Shown: positions 1-8,577, counted from the stretch's first letter. The stretch: 64,000 bases of DNA from Rhodococcus jostii NBRC 16295 (GCF_001894825.1 NZ_BCWY01000045.1:1-64000), one strand, 5' to 3'. Notes: generated by a model not told the origin, from the letters alone. Translations and numbers: made by a program.

Positions 1-109
1 GGACCGACACCCCGCCCGCGGCCGCCGCCCTCGCGAGGGGGACGCCGCGCTCGAGGTGCGGACGCAGCACCGTCATCGGATCGACCCGGCGCCGGGCCGG
101 GGTACTCAT
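1..109 (-). CDS. Transposase/integrase, 5' end only (runs off the left edge)
   Basis: The reading frame starts at an ATG at 107-109 and runs off the window after about 36 codons. The visible N-terminus contains a basic stretch followed by a helical segment with the pattern HLERGVPLARAA, resembling the first helix-turn-helix of Mu/TniA-type DDE transposases. The start overlaps the stop of the resolvase reading frame by 4 bases (ATGA, 106-109), so the two were probably one transposon operon. The family call rests on this short N-terminus and the resolvase neighbour only. Whether the rest of the gene is intact cannot be seen. Confidence 0.5.
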   Translation of the reverse strand, partial: MSTPARRRVDPMTVLRPHLERGVPLARAAAAGGVSV

Positions 110-690
110 CGAATCGGGCCGGTAACAGCACCGTCGGCGTTGCCGGCGGAGACGGTCGCACCCAGGTGCCGGTAGATGGTCGGGCGGGTCACCCCGAACT
201 CGGCGGCGATCTGCGCCACCGTGTACTTGTGTTTGCCGTCGTCGGTCTCGTCGTACATCGCCCGGGCCAGGGCGACCTGCCGGGACCGAGCTTCGGCTTC
301 TGCCCGCCGGTGCGCCCGCGGGCCCGGGCCGCGGCCAGTCCCTCGGCCGTGCGCTCGGAGAGCAGGGCGTGCTCGAACTCCGAGATCGCCCCCAAGACGG
401 AGAAGAACATTCGGCCCGCCGCGGTGGAGGTGTCGACCCCTGGTCGAGCACGACCAGGTCGATGCCACGCTCCTGAAGTAGTGCGGACAGCTCGATCAGG
501 TTCGCCAGAGACCGCCCCAGCCGGTCGAGCCGGGTGACCACCAGCTGATCGCCCCGCCGCGCGACCAGCAGCACCTGATCGAGGCCCGGGCGGTGCGCGA
601 GCACCCCGGAGGCGGTGTCGGTGAAGACCTCCCGGACGAATGGCGGTACGCGCTGATCGAGCTGCAACGGCAGTGGATGGGGCTGGGCTG
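106..690 (-). pseudogene. Serine resolvase/invertase remnant with two frameshifts
   Basis: Three reading frames together spell a Tn3/Hin-type serine recombinase. From about 690 to 445 come REVFTDTASG and VVTRLDRLGRSLANLIEL. From about 445 to 285 comes the catalytic-domain end and E helix, GRMFFSVLGAISEFEHALL. From 285 to 106 comes the C-terminal helix-turn-helix, QIAAEFGVTRPTIYRHLG. Two frameshifts, near 445 and near 285, separate these parts. The N-terminus with the catalytic serine (normally in a YxRVS motif) is missing. It is therefore a dead relic of a transposon whose transposase gene begins at 109. Confidence 0.8.
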
Positions 691-1017
691 ACCCACGTGC
701 CACGGGTGGAGGAATACCGCACCTTTCGAATACCGCACACCACCAGTCTTCCGGGCCGTGAGCCTGCCCGGCCCCTCCCGTCGCGGCACCGTGCCCGCGC
801 ACCTGCGGCGCCGCAACCTCGCCGATGTTCGCGGCCCCGCCAGCCGCACCCGCGACGCCATCCGCACCGGGCTCGCTCGACGCGAGGACCACGACCGCAT
901 CGAAGTCCGAATCCGCGACGCGGAAGCCGCCGGGCTGCCGCTGACCTTGCGGTAGAGCAGTGGCAGCGGCTGTCCACGGGGCGTCGACGACCAGCGGCCG
1001 TCAGTGGGTCGGCCTGC
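691..1017. other. Gene-poor stretch beside the resolvase remnant
   Basis: No convincing gene is seen here. Two copies of GAATACCGCAC lie at 712-722 and 728-738, directly upstream of the resolvase remnant. They could be what is left of a res site or transposon end. A GTG-initiated 65-codon frame at 758-955 on the plus strand has no recognisable domain and no convincing ribosome binding site. Confidence 0.4.
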
Positions 1018-1728
1018 TCAACCCTTGGCACCAAGGGTAGTGGCGACGAGTTCGGCCGTCTGGGTGAGAGCGGTGACCTCGTTGGGATCGACCATTCGCT
1101 TGTGCGCTTCGGCTCGGCAGGCGACGCCGAAGAACGAGTCGTAGATGATCTCGGCAGCGTTGTGAGCGTTCTTCGAGTCATCCTCGCCGCGGAGATCGGC
1201 GATCGCTTGAACAAGGGGTTGCAGGAGTTGCTCACGCATTGCTGCTAGTTCGTTGGGAAACATCATCTCCCACCGGTACGTGTGGAGCAGGATTGCTCGA
1301 TGTCCCGGCGACGCATCTTGGGTGTAGGGGAAGATGGCGGCTCCGACCCATGCGCGGATACGTTCGAGCGGCGTGCTCGCCGTGGCCATTTGTTCTTCTA
1401 TATAGCTCGTTTTCCAGGTGGTGCCGTCCTGCAGGACGGCGATGATCAGTTCTTCCTTCGAGTTGAAGAGCCGGTAGAACGCGCGGGTGCCGAGCCCTGC
1501 TCGTTCGAGGATCGCGTTGACGGGTGGGTCGACCTGTCCGGTTTCGGCGATGAGACTGCTGCACGCCTGGATGAGGCGTTGGGCTTCCGCAAAATACTCG
1601 CCGCGATGCTTGTCGAACAGCCGATCGATCGCGGCAGCAGCGATTGGATTGTTCGCACGCGACTGTTGTGCCGAAGCCACTTTGCCGACCTCCAATGGAG
1701 CGAAAGTATCATTTTCAGAATTGAGCAT
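1018..1728 (-). CDS. TetR family transcriptional regulator
   Basis: A 236-residue protein. The N-terminal helix-turn-helix region (about residues 30-85) contains the TetR pattern AILERAGLGTRAFYRLFNSKEELI, broken here as ILERAGLGTRAFYRLF plus NSKEELI. The C-terminal part is a helical ligand-binding domain of usual size. The start was placed at the ATG at 1726-1728 because a perfect-armed inverted repeat, a likely operator, lies nine bases upstream. It sits downstream of an MFS efflux gene on the same strand, separated by a hairpin, so it probably has its own promoter and controls itself and perhaps the transporter. The ligand cannot be told from sequence. Confidence 0.85.
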   Translation of the reverse strand: MLNSENDTFAPLEVGKVASAQQSRANNPIAAAAIDRLFDKHRGEYFAEAQRLIQACSSLIAETGQVDPPVNAILERAGLGTRAFYRLFNSKEELIIAVLQDGTTWKTSYIEEQMATASTPLERIRAWVGAAIFPYTQDASPGHRAILLHTYRWEMMFPNELAAMREQLLQPLVQAIADLRGEDDSKNAHNAAEIIYDSFFGVACRAEAHKRMVDPNEVTALTQTAELVATTLGAKG

Positions 1729-1736
1729 AGCAACTG

Positions 1737-1752
1737 CGGAACGGGCGTTCCG
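1737..1752. promoter_or_regulatory. Probable TetR operator
   Basis: CGGAACGGGCGTTCCG has 7-base perfect arms around a GG centre and lies nine bases before the TetR start codon. Size and position fit an autoregulatory TetR operator. This is inference from symmetry and position. Confidence 0.5.
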
Positions 1753-1804
1753 GGTCGAAGTCGAGGCGGAGAAGGTCGGGCACGGGTCCACCCCTTTGGC
1801 GGAC

Positions 1805-1830
1805 GTAGGGCTCCCGGACTGGGAGCCTAC
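1805..1830 (-). terminator. Hairpin after the MFS gene
   Basis: GTAGG(G)CTCCC and GGGAGCCTAC form a 10-base-pair stem around GGACT, 18 bases downstream of the MFS stop codon and before the TetR gene. No T-run follows, as is common for actinobacterial terminators. Confidence 0.5.
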
Positions 1831-1847
1831 GCCGGTCGACGACACAC

Positions 1848-3326
1848 TCAGCGCTGTTCGGCACCCCCCGTTGCGGGATTCCGGCCATGTCGCATTCGTA
1901 TCGCGACGGCGAGGCCCGCGAGGCCGACCACCGCTGCGAGAATGAAGGAATGCTGGAAGGCGGAGTCCGAGTATGTGATTCGTCCAGTGGTGGGGTCTTG
2001 GCGTGAGATGTTCTGTGCCATCACGACACTGAGGACGGTAACCGCAATCGCATTGCCGAGCTGGCCGACGACCCCGAGCATGGCCGCCCCTACCGCACTC
2101 TGCTCGGCCGGCACAGCGTCCATCACGAGGTTCGGTCCGGACGCGTAGTAGAGCCCCATTCCGATTCCGAAGACTGCGGAGATCACCATGATCTGCCAAC
2201 GATGTTCGGGCAGCGCAGCCGCGGCTGCGAGGCCGGCGATCATCGCGCAGACGGCGCCGATGAGTGTCATCCGGGCGCCTCTACGGCGCGCAACGGCACC
2301 GCCGAGGGGTCCGCAGACCATGGTCAGCAAGCCGGTGGGGAAGGTCCACAACGCAAACGCGGTCGCCGTCAGTCCCACGCCGTAGGTGATGCCGGCCTGG
2401 GCTGGGGTCTGCAGCATCTGAGGTGTGAGCAGCCCGTATCCGGCGATCATGAACCCGATGAACAGGTACGCCACCAGTGTTGAGCGCAGGGAACTACTGG
2501 CCAGCAATCGGAGGTCGATGGCGGGTGAAGGGACGCGTAACTCCCACACGACGAATGCGATGAGGAGCCCGGTGCCGCCGGTCAGTGTCAGGATTGTCCC
2601 GCTGCTGACCCAGCCCCACTTGGACCCCTGGCTGATTCCGACCAGGACCAGCCCGACGCCGGAGCCGAGGAGCGCGACACCGAACAGGTCGAGGCGCTGA
2701 TGCAGTCGCAGCGAAGACTCGGGCACGCATACCGCCACCACCGGTATCAGCAACACGGCGTAGCCGAGCATGAACCAGAACACCGACTGCCAACCGTGGT
2801 TGTCGATGAACCATCCGGCGACGAACGGCGACGCGAGGGCGCTGACGCCGATTCCAGCAGCCACGGTTCCGAGTGCGACTGGGACCCAGCGACGCGGGAA
2901 GGTGTCGCGGACCAGCGCATAGGACACCGCGATCATCCCGCCCGCGGTGCCCTGGAGAGCCCGGCCGGTCAGCAGTACCGGGAAAGAGCTTGCTGTCGCG
3001 CAGATCAGGGAGCCGGCGGCAAACAGCACGGCAAGGATCAGCATCACCCGTTTCTTGCCGAAGGTGTCGGCAAGTTTGCCGACCAGCGGCAAGCTGACCA
3101 CGGCAACCAAACTCACCATCGTCAGCACCCATCCCAGGTGCAGTGTGCGGAAATCCCCCGTCATGTGTGGAATTGCCGGGTATACCAGGGTGATTTCCAT
3201 CGGCGCTAGCTCGGATATCAGCACGATGAGCGCGAGCGCCGCACCGTATCGCCAGCGTTGTCGCCGTCCCAGCGGCGGATCGTCGCTGTGCCGCGGGTGC
3301 GGTCTGTTGGTCGTGGTCTCAGTCAT
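1848..3326 (-). CDS. MFS drug-efflux-type transporter (DHA2/EmrB-like)
   Basis: A 492-residue, strongly hydrophobic protein with about 14 predicted membrane spans, the size expected of the EmrB/QacA (DHA2) branch. The loop after span 2 carries the MFS motif A variant GKLADTFGKKRVM. Span 4 has GRALQGTAGG, and span 5 the G/P-rich motif C typical of proton-driven exporters. A soluble basic N-terminus of about 25 residues precedes the first span. It probably exports a toxic hydrophobic compound, with the downstream TetR protein as likely regulator. The substrate is unknown. Confidence 0.85.
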   Translation of the reverse strand: MTETTTNRPHPRHSDDPPLGRRQRWRYGAALALIVLISELAPMEITLVYPAIPHMTGDFRTLHLGWVLTMVSLVAVVSLPLVGKLADTFGKKRVMLILAVLFAAGSLICATASSFPVLLTGRALQGTAGGMIAVSYALVRDTFPRRWVPVALGTVAAGIGVSALASPFVAGWFIDNHGWQSVFWFMLGYAVLLIPVVAVCVPESSLRLHQRLDLFGVALLGSGVGLVLVGISQGSKWGWVSSGTILTLTGGTGLLIAFVVWELRVPSPAIDLRLLASSSLRSTLVAYLFIGFMIAGYGLLTPQMLQTPAQAGITYGVGLTATAFALWTFPTGLLTMVCGPLGGAVARRRGARMTLIGAVCAMIAGLAAAAALPEHRWQIMVISAVFGIGMGLYYASGPNLVMDAVPAEQSAVGAAMLGVVGQLGNAIAVTVLSVVMAQNISRQDPTTGRITYSDSAFQHSFILAAVVGLAGLAVAIRMRHGRNPATGGAEQR

Positions 3327-3613
3327 GTTGATCTCGATCCGTTGAGGCGGGCCAGATCGCCCGATATGTCAGGTGCGTATGGGTCCGAGCTGTTGTTGTT
3401 CGGGTCGGGGGATGCCGTGGACGGCAGCCGCTACTCAGTGCCGCGTGGGTAGGTAGTTTGACGGTCTCGCTTGCGGAGCCACTGGAAGAACCGGTCACGC
3501 CCGATGACGCGCTCTTGCGGAATCTCGAGCAAGGGCTATGGCTGCGAAGAGCTCAAAGATGACCTCGGGAGTGGTGGTGCCGGGCTGCAGTCGGGCCAAT
3601 TGGCGCCTCGCAG
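3327..3613. other. Intergenic stretch with a possible gene fragment
   Basis: No complete gene is seen. On the minus strand, about 3611 to 3510, an open frame without a start codon reads like a coding fragment (QLARLQPGTTTPEVIFELF). It may be a frameshifted tail of the upstream small gene or of another lost gene. Low confidence. Confidence 0.25.
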
Positions 3614-3979
3614 CTATCTTTTACAGGTCTTGAGATCTGTTGAATAATCAGTACCTGCCGGAGTACTCGGCCGCCGGTCGGGTGAGGATTCGCTCGTTTT
3701 CCATTGTTTCGGATAGACGCATGCTAAGCGGAGTATCTCGTCTTCGGTGCATTTCGATTCAGCGATGGCCTGCCACAAACGATCGATGAACCGGTGCGTT
3801 GTCAGTCCGAAGTGCACCAGGATGTCCTCTGCGGAAGCGCCTCCGAATGGTGCCCACATGCGAGCGAACCCGATGAGGTGCTCGGCCTCGGTGTCACGCC
3901 GCCGGTTGCGTTTGCGGTTCGCTTCGATCCGGGCGGCGCGTCGTCTCTGACGTAATAGGCGATACTCACGAGAGTTCAT
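3614..3979 (-). CDS. Small basic protein of unknown function
   Basis: A 121-residue protein with a very basic N-terminus (RRRAARIEANRKRNRRR, about residues 12-28) followed by a helical segment, FARMWAPFGGASAEDILVHF, that resembles the short DUF3263 fold (bulky aromatic start, then a small helix-turn-helix). It may bind nucleic acid. No strong ribosome binding site is seen before the ATG. It stands alone between the MFS gene and the DUF1214 gene. I do not recognise a function. Confidence 0.5.
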   Translation of the reverse strand: MNSREYRLLRQRRRAARIEANRKRNRRRDTEAEHLIGFARMWAPFGGASAEDILVHFGLTTHRFIDRLWQAIAESKCTEDEILRLACVYPKQWKTSESSPDRRPSTPAGTDYSTDLKTCKR

Positions 3980-4097
3980 AGGAATTCACGCTTCTCATAG
4001 GGAATGAGCATCCTCGAGTTGCGGTCCGCGACGGCAAGGGGTTTGCGGGGGCTGGCAGATTCCCGTCCTGCTCGTCGAGTTACTTGTCCCCGCCGCA

Positions 4098-5300
4098 CTA
4101 GTGGCTGTTGCGCAAATGTGCAGATCGGCGGCGGAGCCGAATCTGCTCGCTGCGATCGGCGGAGGTCACGGTCGGCGTTTCCGAGGGAAGGAACGTGCGC
4201 ACGTCCTCGAGGGGCACGAGCCGCATGGTCGGATTCGGAACGTCGCGGGTCAGCAGCAGGCGGCCGTTGATGGTGCCGTGGGTGTGCCCGCCGGTGTCCA
4301 GCCAGTTCGGGACGCCCGGGTCTCGATGGGAAATGACCGCGCGGAAGACGCCGTCGTCATCGAGTCGGGCTTGGGAATGATTGAGAGAGGATTGGCGAGA
4401 AAACCAGTTGACGGTCTCCCAATACCAGTTCCCCAAACCGAAACTCCAGTAGTGGCATTGCGGCGGCGTGAACTCCAGAATCACTGCTTCGTCAGGGGCG
4501 CACCGGAAACTGCCCATGCCGTATGCCTGATTCTGGAAACCACCCCACGCACTCTCGCTGAGCGGAGTAAAGGCCAGGGAATTGGCGGGAGCATTCAGGG
4601 ACAGTTTGCACATGTGGTCCCAATAGGACCCGGCCTTGTCCAGCCAGCGCACAAGCCGCTCGGCACGTGCGGCGACATCGGCTTCCGACAGTGCGGCGGG
4701 CGGCGGATACACGGCGTCCACGCACTCGATCACGAGGTTGGCCGGGCGCTCGGTCACCCAGTCGCTGAAGACCTGGCGTACGCACAGCGAGCCCGCCTCG
4801 GCGTCGATCGTCAACCAGTTTCCGGTGTACCCGACCGGTCGCTCGGATCCGAGGAGCAACTCGAACGCCCCGTCGGTTCCGACCGCGAGGGAGCGACTGT
4901 CGATGTTGGAGTTGATGCGGTAGTCGGGCGCTTCACAGAAGTGCGGAGAGTGGACCTGAATATCGAGGTAGTGGGCAGTTCCGCGGTCGCCGTGAATCCG
5001 ATACATGCGGTCACCGCTGACCGCGGCGAGTGTGTAGATCACGTCGGGGTTGTCGATGCCCCAGCTGCAGGTGGTGTCGGCCCATCTGCCGAACTCCGGG
5101 TAGCTCGGATCGGCCAATTCCATGCTCAACAGGGCTCCCGCCGCCAGGTATCGGGTGGCGAAACGCAGCCCCTCCGCCCGCAGGAGTGGGGTATCGGTGT
5201 CCGGGTCGTCGAAGACCACAGTGCGGCCGAACTGCCGCCATGCCTGGCCCAGCTGGTCGAACAAGGCGCCTGAGCGCACCGACTCCACGCGTCCGGTCAT
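4098..5300 (-). CDS. DUF1214-domain protein
   Basis: A 400-residue soluble protein. The C-terminal third (about 270-390) holds the DUF1214-type beta-sandwich, with the run of tryptophans YWSFGLGNWYWETVNW and NWLDTGGHTHGTI. The start was placed at the ATG at 5298-5300 because AGAGGAG lies just before it; a longer frame upstream has no binding site and a non-conserved sequence. Members of this family often sit near lipid or steroid catabolic genes, but their reaction is unknown. It is transcribed away from the DUF202 pair. Confidence 0.75.
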   Translation of the reverse strand: MTGRVESVRSGALFDQLGQAWRQFGRTVVFDDPDTDTPLLRAEGLRFATRYLAAGALLSMELADPSYPEFGRWADTTCSWGIDNPDVIYTLAAVSGDRMYRIHGDRGTAHYLDIQVHSPHFCEAPDYRINSNIDSRSLAVGTDGAFELLLGSERPVGYTGNWLTIDAEAGSLCVRQVFSDWVTERPANLVIECVDAVYPPPAALSEADVAARAERLVRWLDKAGSYWDHMCKLSLNAPANSLAFTPLSESAWGGFQNQAYGMGSFRCAPDEAVILEFTPPQCHYWSFGLGNWYWETVNWFSRQSSLNHSQARLDDDGVFRAVISHRDPGVPNWLDTGGHTHGTINGRLLLTRDVPNPTMRLVPLEDVRTFLPSETPTVTSADRSEQIRLRRRSAHLRNSH

Positions 5301-5531
5301 GTTTTCTCCTCTGTGTCGCTGCACTGTCTGCCTGTGAGGTCGGTAGCAAAGACCGCAATGCCGACCGCTCAGGACTGCTCGGAGCATCCGAGCGCAAATG
5401 CTATAGTCGACAGTGAAAATGGCATTGTCAATACCTGGTGTTCACTCCACAGACAGGCGAGGAGAGACCCCAGGATGTGGTGAAGGCCCTTGGTGGAGGC
5501 CACGCCGGGGTCGGAGAGGAAGGAAGCTGTG

Positions 5532-5885
5532 GTGTCGCTCAACAAAACAGTTACCGAGGAACGCGAACCCGACTACCGATTCACGCTCGCGAATGAACGG
5601 ACGTTTCTGGCGTGGATTCGCACCTCCCTTGGGCTCCTCGCCGGCGGCGTGGCCGTCGATCAGCTCGCCGACGGGTTCCACAACGAGGGCGCGCGTATCG
5701 CTGTCTCCCTGAGCTGCATCGGCTTGTCGATAACTCTTGCAGGCGGCGCGTTTTCGCATTGGCGGGCGGTTCAATCGGCGATGCGTCGCGAGGCGCCGCT
5801 CCCGACTTTCCTGCTTGTCCGAATCCTGGCCGCCGGAGCAGTCGCCGTCGCGTTGTCGGCCGGGGCCGCGGTGGTGCTCTCCTGA
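5532..5885 (+). CDS. DUF202 (YidH-type) inner membrane protein
   Basis: A 117-residue protein with the DUF202 signature: a short polar N-terminus, NERTFLAWIRTSLGLLAGG entering the first membrane span, then two further spans (about 55-75 and 90-112). The GTG at 5532 was chosen because GGAAG sits a few bases before it; an ATG at 5490 would add 14 unconserved residues. It is followed at once by a second DUF202 gene that is broken. Tandem DUF202 pairs are common in actinobacteria; the function is unknown. Confidence 0.8.
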   Translation: MSLNKTVTEEREPDYRFTLANERTFLAWIRTSLGLLAGGVAVDQLADGFHNEGARIAVSLSCIGLSITLAGGAFSHWRAVQSAMRREAPLPTFLLVRILAAGAVAVALSAGAAVVLS

Positions 5886-6193
5886 GTAAGCAAGCATCGG
5901 GAGACAAGGGTCTGCAAGCGGAACGAACATCGCTCGCCTGGCGACGCACTGCGTTATCCGCGACTGCCGTTACAGCAGTCGTCGCGCATGAAGCTGCTGC
6001 GCGTGATTGAGGTCTCGCGGTTCTACCTATCGCGTTCGCCGCCTGCGCGACCGTGGTCGTCGGAGGCGTCAGCCTGGCGCAAGCACGCCGGATCCATAAA
6101 GGCCGAGTCGGCGCGAGTCCGCTCGGCCTCGCAGTGGTTTCCGCGGCGGTTTCGTGTTGCGCCCTGTGGGTCGGAGCTGTTTTCGCCTACTAG
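5882..6193 (+). pseudogene. Second DUF202 protein, interrupted by an in-frame TGA
   Basis: The frame reads QAERTSLAWRRTALSATAV, the second-type DUF202 signature, up to a TGA at 6008-6010. It then continues in the same frame with two good membrane spans (LPIAFAACATVVVGGVSLA; LAVVSAAVSCCALWVGAVF) and ends at the TAG at 6191-6193. No ATG, GTG or TTG is found at the expected start: the usual ATGA overlap with the upstream gene is here CTGA (5882-5885). A lost start and a nonsense codon together indicate a pseudogene. A sequencing error or stop readthrough is the alternative. Confidence 0.7.
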
Positions 6194-6521
6194 TGAGCGC
6201 GAAATCGTTGCATAACTGCTCGGAACATTCGGCGCCAAGTGGGGTGTGACACCAGAACCAGTGTGGAAGAGCCCTTTACGGCGACGTCCCCGCCGCTGGT
6301 GTGCTCAAACGGAGGGACGGACATGGTTTCAACTCCCCGACGAAGCCGACGACCGAGCCAGCCAGCCAGCCATCACTGCAACCGCGAATTTTCCGTGCGA
6401 TCGGCCCGTAGTAGCCCGCCGGTAGGCAAAGTTCCCGGCCCGACCATGAGTGCAGCCCAGGTCCGATGCCGCTGCTCGGTGTTGCGTTCCGGCCCGCTCG
6501 GCACGACACCTTCGACGTTGC
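6194..6521. other. Intergenic stretch, nothing recognised
   Basis: Between the broken DUF202 gene and the end of the HxlR gene. Open frames on both strands have no domain, no binding site and arginine/serine-rich composition typical of chance frames in GC-rich DNA. Confidence 0.5.
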
Positions 6522-6983
6522 CTATGCGCGGGGCGCGGCGCTGCCCGGACCCGGGATCACGTCGACATTGTCGGCGTGCATCGGCTCACCACAACGGGCG
6601 CAGCATAATTCGACTCCACCGACCTCCCCGCAGGCGTGATGACGGTAGAGCACCGGCGGACCCGCCTCGCCGGCAAGCCACCGGTCGCCCCAGCCGGCCA
6701 TGACCATGAGCACGTCGACGAGCTCGGCGCCCTTCGCGGTCAGGTGGTACTCGTACCGTGGGCGCCGGTCGTAGGGACGGCGCTCGAGCACGCCGTGTTC
6801 GATGAGGTGCGTCAGCCGCTCGGTCAGAACCTTCCGCGAGATGCCCAGATCGGCCTGGATCTCGTCGAACCGCTTCATCCCGACCCACACGTCACGCAGG
6901 ATCAGTGGTGACCACGGTTCTCCGACCACGTCGAGTGTGCGCGCGATCGAGCAGGCCATATCGCCGAAGCTTGTGCGTTGCAT
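6522..6983 (-). CDS. HxlR family transcriptional regulator
   Basis: A 153-residue winged-helix protein. The HxlR domain (about 8-100) shows the hallmarks CSIARTLDVVGEPWSPLILR, FDEIQADLGISRKVLTERL and GVLERRPYDRRPRYEYHLT. The C-terminus carries an extra cysteine group (C-x7-CC-x2-C, in GGVELCCARCGEP) that could bind a metal or sense redox or electrophile stress. It is divergent from a reductase-methyltransferase unit, and the 89-base gap contains matching inverted repeats. It most likely represses that unit. Confidence 0.9.
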   Translation of the reverse strand: MQRTSFGDMACSIARTLDVVGEPWSPLILRDVWVGMKRFDEIQADLGISRKVLTERLTHLIEHGVLERRPYDRRPRYEYHLTAKGAELVDVLMVMAGWGDRWLAGEAGPPVLYRHHACGEVGGVELCCARCGEPMHADNVDVIPGPGSAAPRA

Positions 6984-7000
6984 GACGAAAGTCTAGCAAT

Positions 7001-7059
7001 CGGGGTTCCCTTACGGAACTCCAAGCGGTACGGTCATGGAGTCCCCTGAAGGAACCCCG
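7001..7059. promoter_or_regulatory. Divergent promoter region with HxlR-type inverted repeats
   Basis: Two 19-base half sites face each other: GGTTCCCTTACGGAACTCC starting at 7004 and, reversed, its partner ending at 7056 (15 of 19 positions agree). The outer arms CGGGGTTCC (7001-7009) and GGAACCCCG (7051-7059) match perfectly. The placement between the divergent HxlR and reductase genes fits an operator. Confidence 0.55.
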
Positions 7060-7072
7060 AAGGAGTCCGGTG

Positions 7073-7669
7073 ATGAGTAAGGTGTTCAGCGCTCTGTCCG
7101 TCTCGGTCGATGGCTACATCACCGGTCGCGATCCCGGCCCGGGCCGTGGACTCGGCGATGGCGCAACACTTTTCGACTGGTACTTCGACGGCGACGTCCC
7201 CAGTCGGGTGTTCGACAGCTTCCGGCTCAGCGAGCCCAGCGCCCGGTTTTTCGACGCCGCGGCCGAGCGGGTCGGCGCAAGCGTCGCGGGCCGCAACACC
7301 TACGAGGACTCCGGCCGGTTCGGCGACGACGGGACCCCACACCCGACGGCGCCTTTGTTCGTCGTGAGCCACCGGCCTGCCCCGCAGATGTCCGGCCGCC
7401 AACAGCTGATCACGACCGGGCTGCCGGACGCCGTTGCGGCCGCCCGTGACGCCGCCGACGGCAAGGACGTCGCTCTCATGGGTGGAGTCCTGGTGACCGA
7501 AGCCCTCGCGGCCGGGCTCGTCGACGAACTGATCCTCCACCAAGTACCTATCCTGCTCGGTGCCGGCCGGCCCTACTTCCACAACCTGCCCGAGCACATC
7601 CAGCTCCGCCTGCTCGGCGCCGTCCCCGCACCCGGAGTCACTCACCTCCATTACGAAGTGATTCGATGA
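7073..7669 (+). CDS. RibD C-terminal / dihydrofolate-reductase-like oxidoreductase
   Basis: A 198-residue protein of the RibD_C family of NAD(P)H-dependent reductases. It begins with VFSALSVSVDGYITG and has the cofactor-site segment LMGGVLVTEALAAGLVDEL. Length and layout match the small stand-alone DHFR-like enzymes found beside HxlR regulators. The ATG at 7073 is seven bases after AGGAG; a GTG at 7070 is the alternative. Its stop overlaps the next gene by four bases (ATGA), so the two are co-translated. The substrate is unknown. Confidence 0.8.
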   Translation: MSKVFSALSVSVDGYITGRDPGPGRGLGDGATLFDWYFDGDVPSRVFDSFRLSEPSARFFDAAAERVGASVAGRNTYEDSGRFGDDGTPHPTAPLFVVSHRPAPQMSGRQQLITTGLPDAVAAARDAADGKDVALMGGVLVTEALAAGLVDELILHQVPILLGAGRPYFHNLPEHIQLRLLGAVPAPGVTHLHYEVIR

Positions 7670-8577
7670 GCGACGACAGCTGGGCCGGCCTGGCCGACCT
7701 GTTCGCCGATGAGGCGTACGGCTCGGTGAAGGGCCGCGTACGCACCTACGTGTTGCACCAGCAGCTGCTCGAGCACCTACCGGGACCACCGGCCGCGGTG
7801 CTGGATATCGGTGGCGGTGCCGGTCATCAATCGTTTCCGCTGGCCCACGCCGGCTACGAGGTGACCCTGCTCGATCCGTCGGCGGCGATGCTGGACAAGG
7901 CGCGACAGCGACTCCGGCGACTGCCCGGCGAGACCCAGCGACGGGTGACGCTCGTACAGGCCGACGGTGAGAACGCCGACGCGGCAGTGAACGGTCAACG
8001 CTTCGCCGCCGTGTTGTGCCACGGGGTGCTCGGGTACCTCGAGCACCCCGAGCCGTTGGTCGACCAGCTGTGCCGGTGCACCGCTGCCGGTGGCGTCGTC
8101 TCGATCATGACGGGCAACGCCAAGACGCTGGCGGTGCGCCCAGCCCTGGAACGGCGATGGGACGACGCCCTTGCCGCATTCGACGCCACCGGCGAGATCG
8201 GGGTGCTGGGCGTACCGACCCGAGCCGACACGGTCGAGCATCTCGGCGCCCTCATGCAGAGCCGGGGCGTGAAACCACTGCAGTGGTACGGGGTATGGCT
8301 GTTCACCGACTGGCTCGACTTCAGTGGAGCCGAACTGGACCCCGAAGATGCACAGCAGCTGGCGGCAATAGCCGCAGTCGAACTCGAAGCCAGTAGACGA
8401 GACCCCTACCGGCAACTCAGTCGCCCCTTCCACCTGGTTGGGCGCAAGGCGCGGTGTGAGCTCTCGGTTCGATGTCACTCACAGGACGTGAGCGCAGACC
8501 GACCCCAACCAACCGCCTATCGGCGCCACGCGCGACGCGTCAGCAAGGCCGTTGCCAACGCTGTGCACGTTTCGTAG
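7666..8577 (+). CDS. Class I SAM-dependent methyltransferase (SmtA/CmoM-like)
   Basis: A 303-residue protein with SAM-binding motif I VLDIGGGAGHQSFPLA (about 45-60), an acidic residue at the end of strand 2 (LLDPS) and LCHGVLGYLEHP as motif IV. It resembles SmtA/CmoM-type methyltransferases. It overlaps the reductase gene by ATGA and forms an operon with it. The last ~40 residues are arginine-rich and unlike the family, and the stop lies inside a hairpin shared with the AbiE locus, suggesting the 3' end was altered by a junction. The substrate is unknown. Confidence 0.8.
   Translation: MSDDSWAGLADLFADEAYGSVKGRVRTYVLHQQLLEHLPGPPAAVLDIGGGAGHQSFPLAHAGYEVTLLDPSAAMLDKARQRLRRLPGETQRRVTLVQADGENADAAVNGQRFAAVLCHGVLGYLEHPEPLVDQLCRCTAAGGVVSIMTGNAKTLAVRPALERRWDDALAAFDATGEIGVLGVPTRADTVEHLGALMQSRGVKPLQWYGVWLFTDWLDFSGAELDPEDAQQLAAIAAVELEASRRDPYRQLSRPFHLVGRKARCELSVRCHSQDVSADRPQPTAYRRHARRVSKAVANAVHVS

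Noticed and set aside
758..955. A 65-codon plus-strand frame beginning with GTG
   Set aside because: No homology I recognise and no clear ribosome binding site; left as part of the gene-poor stretch.
1729..2199. N-terminal extension of the TetR frame
   Set aside because: It runs into the MFS gene and across a terminator-like hairpin and an operator-like repeat; the ATG at 1728 fits the family.
6239..6703. A 154-codon plus-strand frame
   Set aside because: No domain or binding site, and it overlaps the end of the HxlR gene.
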